NCBI GenBank assembly: GCA_025454495.1
Contig: JALOOI010000004.1
Span: 1 to 47,893 of the forward strand
From: Anaerolineae bacterium
GTDB lineage: Bacteria > Chloroflexota > Anaerolineae > Aggregatilineales > Phototrophicaceae
Direction of reading: 5' to 3'
Length of the DNA: 47,893 nt
Each line of letters starts with the position of its first letter. Within the stretch, counting starts at the first letter, position 1. Below are positions 18,501-27,162 of the stretch, in pieces. Position numbers and translations under genes: made by a program. The notes beneath the pieces were generated by a model. The model ran no database searches. It worked only from the letters and a program-made list of their open reading frames with translations, and was not told the origin of the DNA.

Positions 18501-18952
18501 GTCTCTGCCGGCGGCGGGCGGTGGTGCACACGGGGGGAACGTTCCATGCGGATCGCCCCCCATTTCACCACTTCCAGAATCAGCCAGATGATGACGGTGA
18601 CGGCCATGGCCAGCAGCCAGGCCCCGGTGGCCACCGCCATCCCGATGGCCGCCGTGGCCCACAGGCTGGCCGCGGTGGTCAGGTCATGCACGCTGCCATG
18701 CCGCTTAAAGATGACCCCGGCCCCCAGGAAGCCCACGCCCGTCACCACGTTGGAGGCAATGCGCCCCGTATCCGACCCCGGAAACGCATACAGCGACAGC
18801 AGCGTAAACAGGCACGCCCCCACGCCGGTGAGCATGTGCGTCCGCAGGCCGGCCGGTTTATGATCGTATTCACGTTCCAGCCCGATAATCATACACAGGA
18901 ACGCGGTGAGCAAAATTTGCAGCGTGGCCACCGCCTGTTGTTCCAGCGACAT
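18488..18952 (-). CDS. MgtC/SapB family membrane protein
   Basis: The protein has 154 residues from MSLEQQAVATLQ, with about four membrane helices. MgtC landmarks are GLEREYDHKPAGLRTHMLTG after helix 1 and NVVTGVGFLGAGVIF in the middle. The family includes virulence-associated MgtC, which affects Mg2+ adaptation and the F-ATPase, but many environmental members have no known role. A strong AGGAGG seven bases before the ATG fixes the start; a longer in-frame start at 19012 is not supported. The C-terminal tail is basic and Pro-rich. The dynamin gene pair lies upstream on the same strand, 114 bases away. Confidence 0.88.
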   Translation of the reverse strand: MSLEQQAVATLQILLTAFLCMIIGLEREYDHKPAGLRTHMLTGVGACLFTLLSLYAFPGSDTGRIASNVVTGVGFLGAGVIFKRHGSVHDLTTAASLWATAAIGMAVATGAWLLAMAVTVIIWLILEVVKWGAIRMERSPRVHHRPPPAETPGA

Positions 18953-19066
18953 ACGTTCATCCTCCTCCGTCGCCGCCGGGGCAGCGCGGGCTGCCCCGAT
19001 GAATCTGGTCATGCGTGGCTGTGGCGGGGATGCAGGCGGCGACGGCAGCCAGGGTTAGGGTGGGGG

Positions 19067-20833
19067 TTACAGCGCTTCGATGCGCCCGCGCAGATCGGCA
19101 ATGTCTTTCTGGTGCCGCTGAAGCTGCGTTTGCAGGTCGCTGCTGCGTTTGGCCAGCACTTCCAGGCGGCTGAAGATGGGTGTCAGAATCTGGTTGCCGT
19201 ACTGCGTCAGGCGGTTACGTTCTTTTTTGGTCAGTTCATCCAGCGCCTGATGATAATTGGCGATGAGGGCATCCACCCGTTCATTGAAGGCCAGTTTGGC
19301 CTCGCGGGTGATGCGCCGCCAGTAGCGATAGGCCGGCACGCTGCCCACGGCAAACAGGGCCGCCCCGGCGATGAAGGCCGGCAGCGCCAGCGGGGCCGCC
19401 CCCACCCCGATCAGGCTGCCGGGCGTGAGGAAGGCGATTAACGCCGTCACCAGCCCGCCGGCCGAGACCGCCGCGCTCAACTGAAAGCCGTTCACGTTGC
19501 TATCGAACAGTTCTTTCATCTCGGCGATCACTTTACCGCCGGAATAGGTCTTCAGTTCGCTTTCGGCCATGCGGATGGCTTCTTCCAGGCTGGCCCGCTG
19601 CTCGGCGTACATGCCGGCATCCAGCCCGGCCGGTTCCTGCTCCATCAACCCTTTAAGCTGGTTCAGCCGGTCGATGACGCTGCGCCAGTACAGCCGGCTC
19701 TGATCCACCACGGCATTGATATACTGCCCGGTGGACTCATTAATTTCGCGCAGCGAGCGCCCGATGACCATTTCCTGAAAATCTTCCTGCAACTTCTGGC
19801 GGTCGGTGGTCTGGCGCAGGTTCCGCAGGGTGAGGCGGCTGTCAATGAACTGAAGGCCGCGCTGGCGCACGCCTTCCAGCACCAGATCGACCGAGGTGCC
19901 CGCCTGCTTCATCTGCGTTTCCAGCCCCAGGGACTGGCGCACCAGTTCCTGCTGCACATCGCGCACGCGGGTCACATCCAGCGTCACCGTTTCGCCTTTC
20001 TGGCGCACGTCTTCCATGTGCCGTTGCAGGATGCGCCCGGCCGTATCAAGCTGGGCCAGCAGTTTCTGGCGGGCCGGCGGCGCGGACTGGTACACCCCGG
20101 TGAGGTGCGCCCGAATCGCGCCCATGCCGCCATCGCCGGCGGGGTTGTCTGTGCCCAGGGCATTCAGCCCATCCCGCGCGGAGACCATGAAGATCAGCGG
20201 GTCTAAATCCAGCGTTTGCTGTGCCTGCGTTTCGATGAAACGGCGCACTTCCTGCTGTTCGGCCGGGTTCAACAAATCCACCTGGTTCACCTCCAGGATG
20301 ATCTTTTTACCATACTTCTTCGCCAGTTCCAGGTACAGCCGGTCAGCTTCGGCGAAGGCCTGCTTGGCGGAGATGAGGAAGATCACCAGGTCGCTGCGGT
20401 GCAGGAAAGCGGTGGCGGTGCGCTCATGCTTCTGGAAGATGGAGCCGGTGCCGGGGGTATCCACAATGGCCACCCCCTGTACCCCGATGCCGGGGTGCTT
20501 CCATTCGCGCAGGCCATCCTCGCGGAGGAGGGGTGTGCGTACCGGCGTATCGTGGTAGCGAATCAGTTCGATATATTCGGTGGTGGGGGTAATGCCCATC
20601 GGCAGCAGTTTTTCACCGATCAGCGCATTCACAAAAGTCGATTTGCCGGCGTTAAATTCGCCGATCACCGTGACCATGAAGAACATATCGCTCAGGTCGC
20701 GGGCGACATCGCGCAGTTTCTGGCGGTCTTCATCACCGGCTTCAGTGAGCGCGGTGGCAATATCGTTCAGCAGTTCAATCTCTTTTTCGCGCAGGGCAGC
20801 CACGGGACCTTCGATTACGGGCGCATTGAACAT
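19067..20833 (-). CDS. dynamin-like GTPase (second of a tandem pair)
   Basis: The protein has 588 residues. The GTPase domain shows G1 GEFNAGKST (58-66), G2 TPTTEYI around 82-88, G3 DTPGTG (125-130) and G4 NQVD (183-186). Long helical regions follow (about 270-430), then a hydrophobic hairpin (about 450-510, AAVSAGGLVTALIAFLTPGS and ALPAFIAGAALFAVG) and a final coiled coil. This layout resembles bacterial dynamin-like proteins that bind and remodel membranes. The hydrophobic hairpin is probably the membrane anchor or paddle. The gene lies 26 bases after the other dynamin-like gene and is likely co-transcribed, so the products may form hetero-oligomers. Confidence 0.85.
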   Translation of the reverse strand: MFNAPVIEGPVAALREKEIELLNDIATALTEAGDEDRQKLRDVARDLSDMFFMVTVIGEFNAGKSTFVNALIGEKLLPMGITPTTEYIELIRYHDTPVRTPLLREDGLREWKHPGIGVQGVAIVDTPGTGSIFQKHERTATAFLHRSDLVIFLISAKQAFAEADRLYLELAKKYGKKIILEVNQVDLLNPAEQQEVRRFIETQAQQTLDLDPLIFMVSARDGLNALGTDNPAGDGGMGAIRAHLTGVYQSAPPARQKLLAQLDTAGRILQRHMEDVRQKGETVTLDVTRVRDVQQELVRQSLGLETQMKQAGTSVDLVLEGVRQRGLQFIDSRLTLRNLRQTTDRQKLQEDFQEMVIGRSLREINESTGQYINAVVDQSRLYWRSVIDRLNQLKGLMEQEPAGLDAGMYAEQRASLEEAIRMAESELKTYSGGKVIAEMKELFDSNVNGFQLSAAVSAGGLVTALIAFLTPGSLIGVGAAPLALPAFIAGAALFAVGSVPAYRYWRRITREAKLAFNERVDALIANYHQALDELTKKERNRLTQYGNQILTPIFSRLEVLAKRSSDLQTQLQRHQKDIADLRGRIEAL

Positions 20834-20859
20834 GAGCTTCAGCCTCCTTTCGGCTGTGG

Positions 20860-22746
20860 TTACATCGACATGCCCAGGAATTTGCGCTTCCCGAAAGCAT
20901 TTAAATCCGTTTCAATTCTGGTGATGGCCGTCTCCGAGGTTTTCAGTTTGTTCAACTGCTCATCCTGGATGGCCACCTGCGCCTCCACCAGGCGCGTGAG
21001 CGGGGCGATGGCATCGCGGCGCAGCTTCATGCTGTATTCAATCTGCCGGTCGGCCGCGCGGGTGAGCAGGTCGATATAGTCCGCCTTCACTTTGGCCAGG
21101 CGGGCCGCGTACCCGTTGGCCATGATGCGCCCGCGCAGGGGCAGCAGGATGAAGCCGAGCATCACGCCGGAGAGCAGCAGGATGAGGGCGATGATGGGAA
21201 AGGGCGAATTGCCGCCATCGCCCAGGGCCCCCCAGGCGTTAAACAGCGCCACCAGGCAAATGACCAGCACCAGTTGCCAGGCCGCCAGCACAATCAGCGT
21301 ATTGCGGCGGGCATCCTCCAGGCGATCCACTTCCACCACCCGCGCCTGGGCTTCCAGGCGCTCCAGGTCAGCCCGAATATCCTGGAACATGGAGCGATCA
21401 TATTTGGCCGGGGCCTGGATGGTGCCGATGATCTTATCGCGCATGGAGGCGGGCAGCGCGTTCATTTCGCGCTGGCCATACTTCACCAGATCATCAATAT
21501 CCTGCATATCCTGGCCTTCCAGGCGCGGCGGCAGTTTTTCCACCACCCCGTTTAGCTCAGTCACCGGCTCAAACACCTGCCGCCGTAAAAACGTGGCATG
21601 GGTGGGCAGCGGCGTGCCGGGGCGCTGGAAGAAGCGCATCAGCCCGATCATCTCCAGCAGGCCGCGCCCCAGGGAACTGAGCGCCCGGCTGAGCTGGAAA
21701 ATTTCGTGCAGGGCGGTGGCGCTGCGTTCCGCCACGGAGCTAAAGCGATAATCCACCTCTTTGAGCGTATCTTTCACCCGCGCTTCCTGGTCGCGTTTTT
21801 GCGCCTCAAGCTGGCGGTTCACATTATCGGTAATGGCGCGGTAGCTGTCAAAAGCGGATTGATTTTCGCGCACGGCCACCAGCGCCGCCTGATGCACATT
21901 CTGGAGGATTTGCAGCGGGGTTTGCAGCTTCTGGCGCAGCCGGTCAGCATCGCCCAGGCTTTTTTCGATGTAGGCCTCCACCTGCGCCAGGCCGCTGGCC
22001 TGCCAGCCCTCCACCTCGCGGCCGCCCTCCGGCGTAACGGCCGCCAGCCCCTGCCGGGCCGAAACCAGCCAGATTTCCGGGGTCACGCCCAGTTTATCCT
22101 TGCTTTGCTGGTAGACGTAATCGCGCACGGTGGCGCGTTCTTCCTCCGTCAGCAAATCCACCTGGTTAATGACCACGATCACCTTTTTGCCATATTCCTT
22201 AAACGTCTGGAAGTATTGCAAATTGCTCTGCGTCATGGCGCGGGTGGCCAGCATCACCAGCAGCACGCAATCCGCCCGGTGCAAAAATTTACGGGTGATC
22301 TCCTCATGCGCCTGCACGGTGGATTCCAGCCCCGGCGTATCCACAAAGCTCACCCGCTTCAGCAGCGGCGACGGGTGAAACACAGTATCCACCTCGCCGC
22401 CGGAGTTCATCACCTGCGGGGCATCGCCATAGCGCAGGATGCTCACGCGGTCGGTGGTGGGGGTGGGGCCACTTTTTAACAGGTCAGGGGTACCAAGCAG
22501 CGCATTGATGAGGCTGGATTTACCGGAATTGAACGGCCCGACGAACACCATCAGAAAAGGGTGATCGGCGTGGAACAGGGCATCGCGCACCTGGTTCAGG
22601 CGCTGTTCGCCCACTTTGTCGATGCGGGGCAGCACATCCAGCAGGCCGGTAATCAATTCATACTGCCGGTGGCGGATAGATTCGTATTCCTGAATGAGCC
22701 TGGTTTCGGGGAGTGCCTCAGCCAAAATGACCCGCCTGTTCTCCAT
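20860..22746 (-). CDS. dynamin-like GTPase (first of a tandem pair)
   Basis: The protein has 628 residues. G1 is GPFNSGKSS (70-78), G2 GPTPTTDRVS around 93-102, G3 DTPGL (136-140) and G4 NQVD (194-197). Long helical and coiled-coil regions follow. Two hydrophobic segments near the C-terminus (VLAAWQLVLVICLVALF and PIIALILLLSGVMLGFILL) form a helical hairpin flanked by charged helices. The overall plan matches bacterial dynamin-like proteins, and the sequence is clearly different from its downstream neighbour. Known bacterial pairs act in membrane fusion or repair, sometimes in phage resistance; the role here is inferred only. A candidate promoter is at 22767-22795. Confidence 0.85.
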   Translation of the reverse strand: MENRRVILAEALPETRLIQEYESIRHRQYELITGLLDVLPRIDKVGEQRLNQVRDALFHADHPFLMVFVGPFNSGKSSLINALLGTPDLLKSGPTPTTDRVSILRYGDAPQVMNSGGEVDTVFHPSPLLKRVSFVDTPGLESTVQAHEEITRKFLHRADCVLLVMLATRAMTQSNLQYFQTFKEYGKKVIVVINQVDLLTEEERATVRDYVYQQSKDKLGVTPEIWLVSARQGLAAVTPEGGREVEGWQASGLAQVEAYIEKSLGDADRLRQKLQTPLQILQNVHQAALVAVRENQSAFDSYRAITDNVNRQLEAQKRDQEARVKDTLKEVDYRFSSVAERSATALHEIFQLSRALSSLGRGLLEMIGLMRFFQRPGTPLPTHATFLRRQVFEPVTELNGVVEKLPPRLEGQDMQDIDDLVKYGQREMNALPASMRDKIIGTIQAPAKYDRSMFQDIRADLERLEAQARVVEVDRLEDARRNTLIVLAAWQLVLVICLVALFNAWGALGDGGNSPFPIIALILLLSGVMLGFILLPLRGRIMANGYAARLAKVKADYIDLLTRAADRQIEYSMKLRRDAIAPLTRLVEAQVAIQDEQLNKLKTSETAITRIETDLNAFGKRKFLGMSM

Positions 22747-22766
22747 GTGAATCCGGTTTTGCTTTC

Positions 22767-22795
22767 AGCATAGCCTGGTTAGCCATGCGCTTCAA
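22767..22795 (-). promoter_or_regulatory. candidate promoter of the dynamin gene pair
   Basis: On the minus strand TTGAAG and TATGCT are 17 bases apart, each matching four of six consensus bases, 20 bases upstream of the ATG at 22746. It lies close to the AT-rich palindrome AACTAT-A-ATAGTT at 22800-22812, which also holds a TATAAT on the plus strand for the divergent cyclase gene. Confidence 0.4.
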
Positions 22796-22799
22796 TACT

Positions 22800-22812
22800 A
22801 ACTATAATAGTT
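22800..22812. promoter_or_regulatory. AT-rich palindrome with a plus-strand TATAAT
   Basis: AACTAT-A-ATAGTT is a perfect 6-bp inverted repeat in the gap between the divergent dynamin pair and the nucleotide cyclase gene. It contains TATAAT (22803-22808) reading toward the cyclase. No good -35 is visible. It may be an operator over a promoter core. Confidence 0.35.
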
Positions 22813-22897
22813 CGCAGGGGGCAGGCAGCGCCACCAGCGGCCTGCATCTAATACGTTCATTCACCCTGTTCTGTTTCAGCCCGGATCACGGAGGCGC

Positions 22898-24907
22898 ATG
22901 TTAACCCAACCGGAACGCCAGATTGCCCTGTTGATGGCGCTGGATGCCGCCCGCGACAGCCTGAAAGATGATACCGATCCGGTGGCCATGTTCACGCGCA
23001 TTGTGCGGCTGCTGTGCGACAATTTTCACGCCGGGGCGGGGGCCATCTACATCACCGACGACACCACCGAAGATACCGCGCTGACGATAGCCCTGGGGCT
23101 GGACGAAGCCGCGGCACGGGCGCTGTGCCGCCAGGCGCTGACCTTTACGCAGCCGCAGCCGCTGGCCGCCGCGCCTTTCGCGCAGTCGCTGGCCGTGCGC
23201 GTGCTGATTGATAGCGAAAATCACGTCACCGGCAGCATCATCCTGGGGCGGGAACAGCCGCCCTTCACCGCGGCGGATGTGGCCCTGCTGGCGCTGGCCG
23301 AAAGCCAGATCGATTCTGCCGTGGCCCAGGCCCGCAGCACCTGGCGGCTGGCGGAGCGTAACCGCGAACTGGAAGCCATCTTCCAGATTGACCGCCTGCG
23401 CGACAGCGCCACCGACGAAGCGGCCCTGCTGAACCATTTTACCGGGGTGCTGGTGGAGCATTTCCAGGCGCAACTGTGCCTGCTGCTGCTCAGCCATATT
23501 GATACCGGCGAACTGGTCATGCGCGGCATGGTGGATAAGCTGAATGTGCCGGTGGCCACGCTGAACGCGCTCAGCGAAGCCAGCCGGGAACTGGCCACCA
23601 CGCAACGGCTGGCTTCGCCGCTGCCGGGGGTGGCGCTGCTGGCCGCCCCGCTGATCGTCTCTGGCGTGCGCCTGGGCGCGGTCATCATCGGGCGCAAACG
23701 CCCCTTCCGCGCCGGTGATGTGCGGCTGCTGAACGCCATGAGCGCCCAGATGGATACCGCCATCGCCAAAAGCCGCACCGAGCAGCAGCTTGCCCAGCGC
23801 ACCCGCGAACTGGAAGCCATCTACCGCATCGACCATATCCGCGATCAGGAGAGCGATTTTGACCTGATGATGCAGCAGGTGCTGACGGAACTGTGCCGCG
23901 CCGTGAGCAGTGAAACCGGCTACCTCATCCTGTACAATGCCGCCCAGGAAGAACCGCTGGAACTGAAAGCCGCCACCCGTGAGAACATCCTCACGCAGCC
24001 GGAATACCGCGAAGCCATTTTGCGCGTCTCCCGCGAGGCGCTGGAAAAAGCCGGCGTGGTGGCGCACACCCTGCCCGGCGGGGCCATTCGTTCCATCATC
24101 GCCGTCCCGCTCATCCTCAACGAGACGATTATTGGCGTATTCGGGGCCATCAACAGCCACAGCAGCCGCGGCTTTAACGCCGAAGATGCCCGGATGCTGG
24201 TGGCCATCACCAGCCAGGTGGATACCGCCGTCTTTGAACGGCTGGAACGCCGCCGGATGCGGGCCCTGCTCAGCCGGTCGGTGGACCCCAAAGTGCTGGA
24301 GAAGCTGCTGCAAAACGCCAGCGATAACCTGCTGGCCGGGGAACGGGTGGTGCTCAGCGTGCTGTTTGCGGATTTGCGCGGCTCCACCGAATGGGCGGAG
24401 CGCACCGCGCCGGAAGAACTGGTGGCGCTGCTGAACACCTTCCTGGGAATGATGACCGATGTTATCTTTAAGCACGGCGGCACGCTGGATAAATTCGTCG
24501 GCGATGAGGTGATCGCGCTGTTTGGCAGCCCCGTGCCCATGGAACACCATGCCTGTTCGGCGGCCCGGGCCGCGCTGGAAATGCAGCGCGTCCATGAAGC
24601 CATCCGCAGCGACCTGCGCCGCCAGGGGCGCGAAATTCCGCCGATGGGCATTGGCCTCAGTTCCGGCGAAGTGATCGCCGGTGAATTTGGCCCGCCCATC
24701 CGCACCGATTTTACCGCCATGGGCCGGGTGATGAACCTGGGGGCGCGGTTGTGTGGCAGCGCCCCGGCCGGCAAAATCATCGTCAGCGAAACCACCCGCC
24801 AGGCCCTGGGCGACCAGGCGCAGGTGCTGCCGCTGGAACCCGTCAGCCTCAAGGGTATCGGGCTGGTGAACGTGTATGAACTGCTGGCCATGACCCTGGC
24901 CGGATGA
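22898..24907 (+). CDS. class III adenylate/guanylate cyclase with three GAF domains
   Basis: The protein has 669 residues. Three GAF-like sensory modules cover about 20-160, 170-310 and 315-455, linked by similar helices (RNRELEAIFQIDRLRD and RTRELEAIYRIDHIRD). The catalytic domain (about 480-640) contains LFADLRGSTEW with metal Asp492, DKFVGDEVIALFG with metal Asp536, and VMNLGARL with the Asn and Arg of the active site. Lys in DKFVGD points to ATP as substrate, so the product is probably cAMP. There are no membrane helices, so it is a cytoplasmic sensor; the GAF ligand is unknown. GGAGG precedes the ATG. It is divergent from the dynamin pair and 54 bases upstream of lysA. Confidence 0.88.
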   Translation: MLTQPERQIALLMALDAARDSLKDDTDPVAMFTRIVRLLCDNFHAGAGAIYITDDTTEDTALTIALGLDEAAARALCRQALTFTQPQPLAAAPFAQSLAVRVLIDSENHVTGSIILGREQPPFTAADVALLALAESQIDSAVAQARSTWRLAERNRELEAIFQIDRLRDSATDEAALLNHFTGVLVEHFQAQLCLLLLSHIDTGELVMRGMVDKLNVPVATLNALSEASRELATTQRLASPLPGVALLAAPLIVSGVRLGAVIIGRKRPFRAGDVRLLNAMSAQMDTAIAKSRTEQQLAQRTRELEAIYRIDHIRDQESDFDLMMQQVLTELCRAVSSETGYLILYNAAQEEPLELKAATRENILTQPEYREAILRVSREALEKAGVVAHTLPGGAIRSIIAVPLILNETIIGVFGAINSHSSRGFNAEDARMLVAITSQVDTAVFERLERRRMRALLSRSVDPKVLEKLLQNASDNLLAGERVVLSVLFADLRGSTEWAERTAPEELVALLNTFLGMMTDVIFKHGGTLDKFVGDEVIALFGSPVPMEHHACSAARAALEMQRVHEAIRSDLRRQGREIPPMGIGLSSGEVIAGEFGPPIRTDFTAMGRVMNLGARLCGSAPAGKIIVSETTRQALGDQAQVLPLEPVSLKGIGLVNVYELLAMTLAG

Positions 24908-24961
24908 GGGCCCGGGGCCCCGATCATGGTCATGCGCCAGCGCTGATGACAGGAGCAGGGT

Positions 24962-26206
24962 GTGGCACTGCACGATTCAATCCGTTATGAAAACGGCACG
25001 CTGATGATGGACGCGCTGCCGATGGCCGACCTGGTGGCCAAAACCGGCACGCCGGTCTATCTGTACAGCCTCAAACGGGCGCTGCACAACCTGCACGCCA
25101 TCCGCACGGCCTACAGCGGGCTAACGGTGGAGGTGCATTACAGCGCCAAAGCCAATGGCTGCCTGGCGGTGCTGCGGGCGCTCATCCAGGCCGGGGCCGG
25201 CATTGATGCCGTCAGCGCCGGCGAAATTCACCGCGCCCTCACGGCCGGGGCCACGCCACAGCAGATCGTTTTTGCCGGGGTGGGCAAAACGCCGGACGAA
25301 ATTCGCTATGCGGTGGGCCAGGGCGTGGGCTGGTTTAACGTGGAAAATGTGGACGAACTGCACCAGCTTCAGCAGGCCGCCACTGACCTGGGCCGGGACG
25401 CGGTGCCGGTGGCGCTGCGCCTGAACCCGGAAGTGACCGCCAGCACCCATCCGTACATCGCCACCGGGCACGGCGGGGCCAAATTCGGGCTGACGGCCGA
25501 GGTGATCCGCCATGTGCTGGCCCACCAGGCACAGTATCCCCGGCTGCGCTTCGGCGGGCTGCACGTCCACATCGGCAGCCAGCTTGGCGACACCGCGGCC
25601 ACCGTCGCCGCGGTGAGCCGCGCCCAGGAACTGCTGGCCCCCTACCCCGCCCTGCGAATGCTGAACATCGGCGGCGGGATGCCGGCCGTGTATCGCCAGG
25701 GGCAGGCGCTGCCCGCCTTCAGCGATTTTGCCGCCGCGCTGCGGCCGCTGCTGCGCGATTATCACGTCATCCTGGAACCGGGCCGCGCCATCATCGCCGA
25801 TGCCGGCGTGCTGGTGACGACGATCCTGTATGTGAAAAAGCAGGCCGGCCAAACCCTCTACATCGTCGATGCCGGCATGACCGAACTCATTCGCCCGGCG
25901 CTGTACGAAGCCGTGCATGAGTTTGTGCCGCTGCGCTCGTTTGAAGGCAACATTCATCGAGCCGCGCAGGTGGTGGGCCCGGTGTGCGAAAGCAGCGATG
26001 TCCTGGGGCAGGAGGTGATGCTGCCAGAACTGCGGCCCGGCGACCGGCTGGCCATCCTGACGGCCGGCGCGTATGGCATGGTGATGGCCAGCAATTACAA
26101 TGCCCGGCCGCGCCCGCCGGAGGTGGTGGTCACGGCGCAGGGCAACAGCGCTTTCGTGGCCCGGGCCCGCGAAACCTGGGAGGATCTGCTGCGGGGTGAG
26201 GTGTAA
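24962..26206 (+). CDS. lysA: diaminopimelate decarboxylase
   Basis: The protein has 414 residues of the fold-III PLP decarboxylase family. HYSAKANGC carries the PLP Lys63; HVHIGSQL and the Gly-rich NIGGGMP form the phosphate-binding region; EPGRAIIADAG follows; CESSDVLG holds the catalytic Cys342 from the second subunit; and GAYGMVMASNYNARPRPPEV is near the end. It makes L-lysine from meso-diaminopimelate in the last step of lysine biosynthesis. The GTG start has AGGAG six bases upstream. No lysine riboswitch is visible in the short upstream gap. The unknown gene at 26245 follows within 40 bases. Confidence 0.93.
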   Translation: MALHDSIRYENGTLMMDALPMADLVAKTGTPVYLYSLKRALHNLHAIRTAYSGLTVEVHYSAKANGCLAVLRALIQAGAGIDAVSAGEIHRALTAGATPQQIVFAGVGKTPDEIRYAVGQGVGWFNVENVDELHQLQQAATDLGRDAVPVALRLNPEVTASTHPYIATGHGGAKFGLTAEVIRHVLAHQAQYPRLRFGGLHVHIGSQLGDTAATVAAVSRAQELLAPYPALRMLNIGGGMPAVYRQGQALPAFSDFAAALRPLLRDYHVILEPGRAIIADAGVLVTTILYVKKQAGQTLYIVDAGMTELIRPALYEAVHEFVPLRSFEGNIHRAAQVVGPVCESSDVLGQEVMLPELRPGDRLAILTAGAYGMVMASNYNARPRPPEVVVTAQGNSAFVARARETWEDLLRGEV

Positions 26207-26244
26207 GGGAAGTTGTTGAACGCTGCTATCAGGGGATGGTGTGG

Positions 26245-26847
26245 ATGAAAGCGCCGTTTGAGTCGTATTTGCTCATTAGCGATGTCAATTTGATGGCTTA
26301 TGATCGCCAGGTGCGGGGCGGGGTGCTGGCGGCCCTGGCCACGCACACGCAGCCGCGGCGCATCGTCCTCAGCCGGGTGGGGGCCCTGCTGCGCCCCGGC
26401 AGCCAGCCGCCTTACGTCTACCATGCCGATCAACTGGGCCGCCAGGCGCTGCTGTGGGAGCCGCCCACCACGCACCTGGTCGCCTTCAGCAATGTGCATA
26501 CGTGGCTGGCGCAAAATCTGCTGCCCTTCCCGCTGGCCGGCATCGTGATGACGCACGCCCTGCCCCACGCCATTCGCAGCGCGGCCGCCGCCAGCCTGCC
26601 CATCGCCGGCTTTGCCGATTATTACCAGGTCATTGACCGGCTGACGCAGCAGTACGGCACCCGCATCGCCCTGGTGACGGAACCCGCCGCGGCGGATTTC
26701 GTCGTCGCGCTGCTGCAACTGCGCGACCGGCACGCGGTCTACCACCCGCAGGACTGGCAGCCGCAGAGCAAACGGCTGGCCGTCTTCGCCTGCGACCGGC
26801 CCGCGGCGCTGCGGGCCGGCCTGCGCGATTTTTTCGCACAGCCTTAA
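26245..26847 (+). CDS. hypothetical protein following lysA
   Basis: The protein has 200 residues from MKAPFESYLLIS. An ATG nine bases earlier (26236) is an alternative, but AGGGGA is better spaced for 26245. The sequence shows alternating hydrophobic strands and helices (RRIVLSRVGALL, GIVMTHALPHAIRS, RIALVTEPAAADFVVALL, KRLAVFACDRPAALRAGLRDFF), suggesting a soluble alpha/beta protein. I do not recognise the family and see no catalytic motif. It is probably co-transcribed with lysA and ends before the bidirectional terminator at 26890. Confidence 0.6.
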   Translation: MKAPFESYLLISDVNLMAYDRQVRGGVLAALATHTQPRRIVLSRVGALLRPGSQPPYVYHADQLGRQALLWEPPTTHLVAFSNVHTWLAQNLLPFPLAGIVMTHALPHAIRSAAAASLPIAGFADYYQVIDRLTQQYGTRIALVTEPAAADFVVALLQLRDRHAVYHPQDWQPQSKRLAVFACDRPAALRAGLRDFFAQP

Positions 26848-26889
26848 GCGCACCGGCCCCCGGTGCTGGCCGGCCATAGAATGCAAAAA

Positions 26890-26913
26890 CCCGCTTTGCA
26901 GCGGGCTTTTTTT
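26890..26913. terminator. bidirectional intrinsic terminator
   Basis: CCCGC (26890-26894) pairs with GCGGG (26901-26905) around a 6-base loop. The plus strand continues with C and seven T; on the minus strand the stem is followed by TTTTT. It ends the lysA-side transcript and the tRNA transcript coming from the other side. The last T of the run is also the complement of the tRNA discriminator base. Confidence 0.85.
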
Positions 26914-26987
26914 GGTGATGGCTGGGCTCGAACCAGCGAACCTGTTCATTATGAGTGAACCGCTCTAACCAGCTGAGCTACATCACC
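26913..26987 (-). tRNA. tRNA-Met (CAT), elongator
   Basis: A complete 75-base cloverleaf: acceptor GGTGATG/CATCACC with discriminator A, D-stem GCTC/GAGC, anticodon stem GTTCA/TGAAC with loop CTCATAA, T-arm GCTGG-TTCGAGC-CCAGC. The anticodon CAT together with a fully paired acceptor and the CACTCATAATG-like arm fits elongator methionine; tRNA-Ile2 with lysidine cannot be excluded completely. CCA is not encoded. It lies 5 bases after the initiator tRNA on the same transcript. Confidence 0.9.
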
Positions 26988-26992
26988 TTGAG

Positions 26993-27064
26993 TCGCGGGG
27001 GCGCGATTCGAACGCACGACCTCCGGGTTATGAGCCCGACGAGCTGCCTCTGCTCTACCCCGCA
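26993..27064 (-). tRNA. initiator tRNA-fMet (CAT)
   Basis: A 72-base cloverleaf with the initiator hallmarks: three consecutive G-C pairs next to the anticodon loop (CGGG-CTCATAA-CCCG) and no Watson-Crick pair at position 1:72, here U1-G72. Acceptor TGCGGGG/CCCCGCG, discriminator A. The D-loop (AGAGGCA) is two bases shorter than in the E. coli initiator. CCA is not encoded. It is transcribed with the elongator Met tRNA from the promoter at 27100-27128. Confidence 0.92.
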
Positions 27065-27099
27065 CCATGTTAACTGTCTGATTGCTCAGCACGATGGTC

Positions 27100-27128
27100 A
27101 TCATACCAGCGGCGCGGGGCGCTGTCAA
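27100..27128 (-). promoter_or_regulatory. sigma70-type promoter of the Met tRNA pair
   Basis: On the minus strand a perfect TTGACA (complement of 27123-27128) and TATGAT (complement of 27100-27105) are 17 bases apart, with a TG one base before the -10 (extended -10). It lies 35 bases before the tRNA-fMet 5' end and matches the aspS promoter in hexamers and spacing. Confidence 0.87.
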
Positions 27129-27162
27129 CGGTCAGAAACCGTTTTATGAGTTTTATACAGCC

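Noticed and set aside
24908-24961. Lysine riboswitch before lysA
   Set aside because: The gap is only 54 bases, far too short for the known aptamer, and no matching stems are seen.
22901-24973. Long minus-strand ORF opposite the GAF-cyclase gene (690 codons)
   Set aside because: It is a shadow from the GC-rich codon use of the cyclase gene; its sequence is His/Gly/Gln-rich without domains. The same applies to the long ORFs opposite lysA, aspS, pucR and the 520-residue gene.
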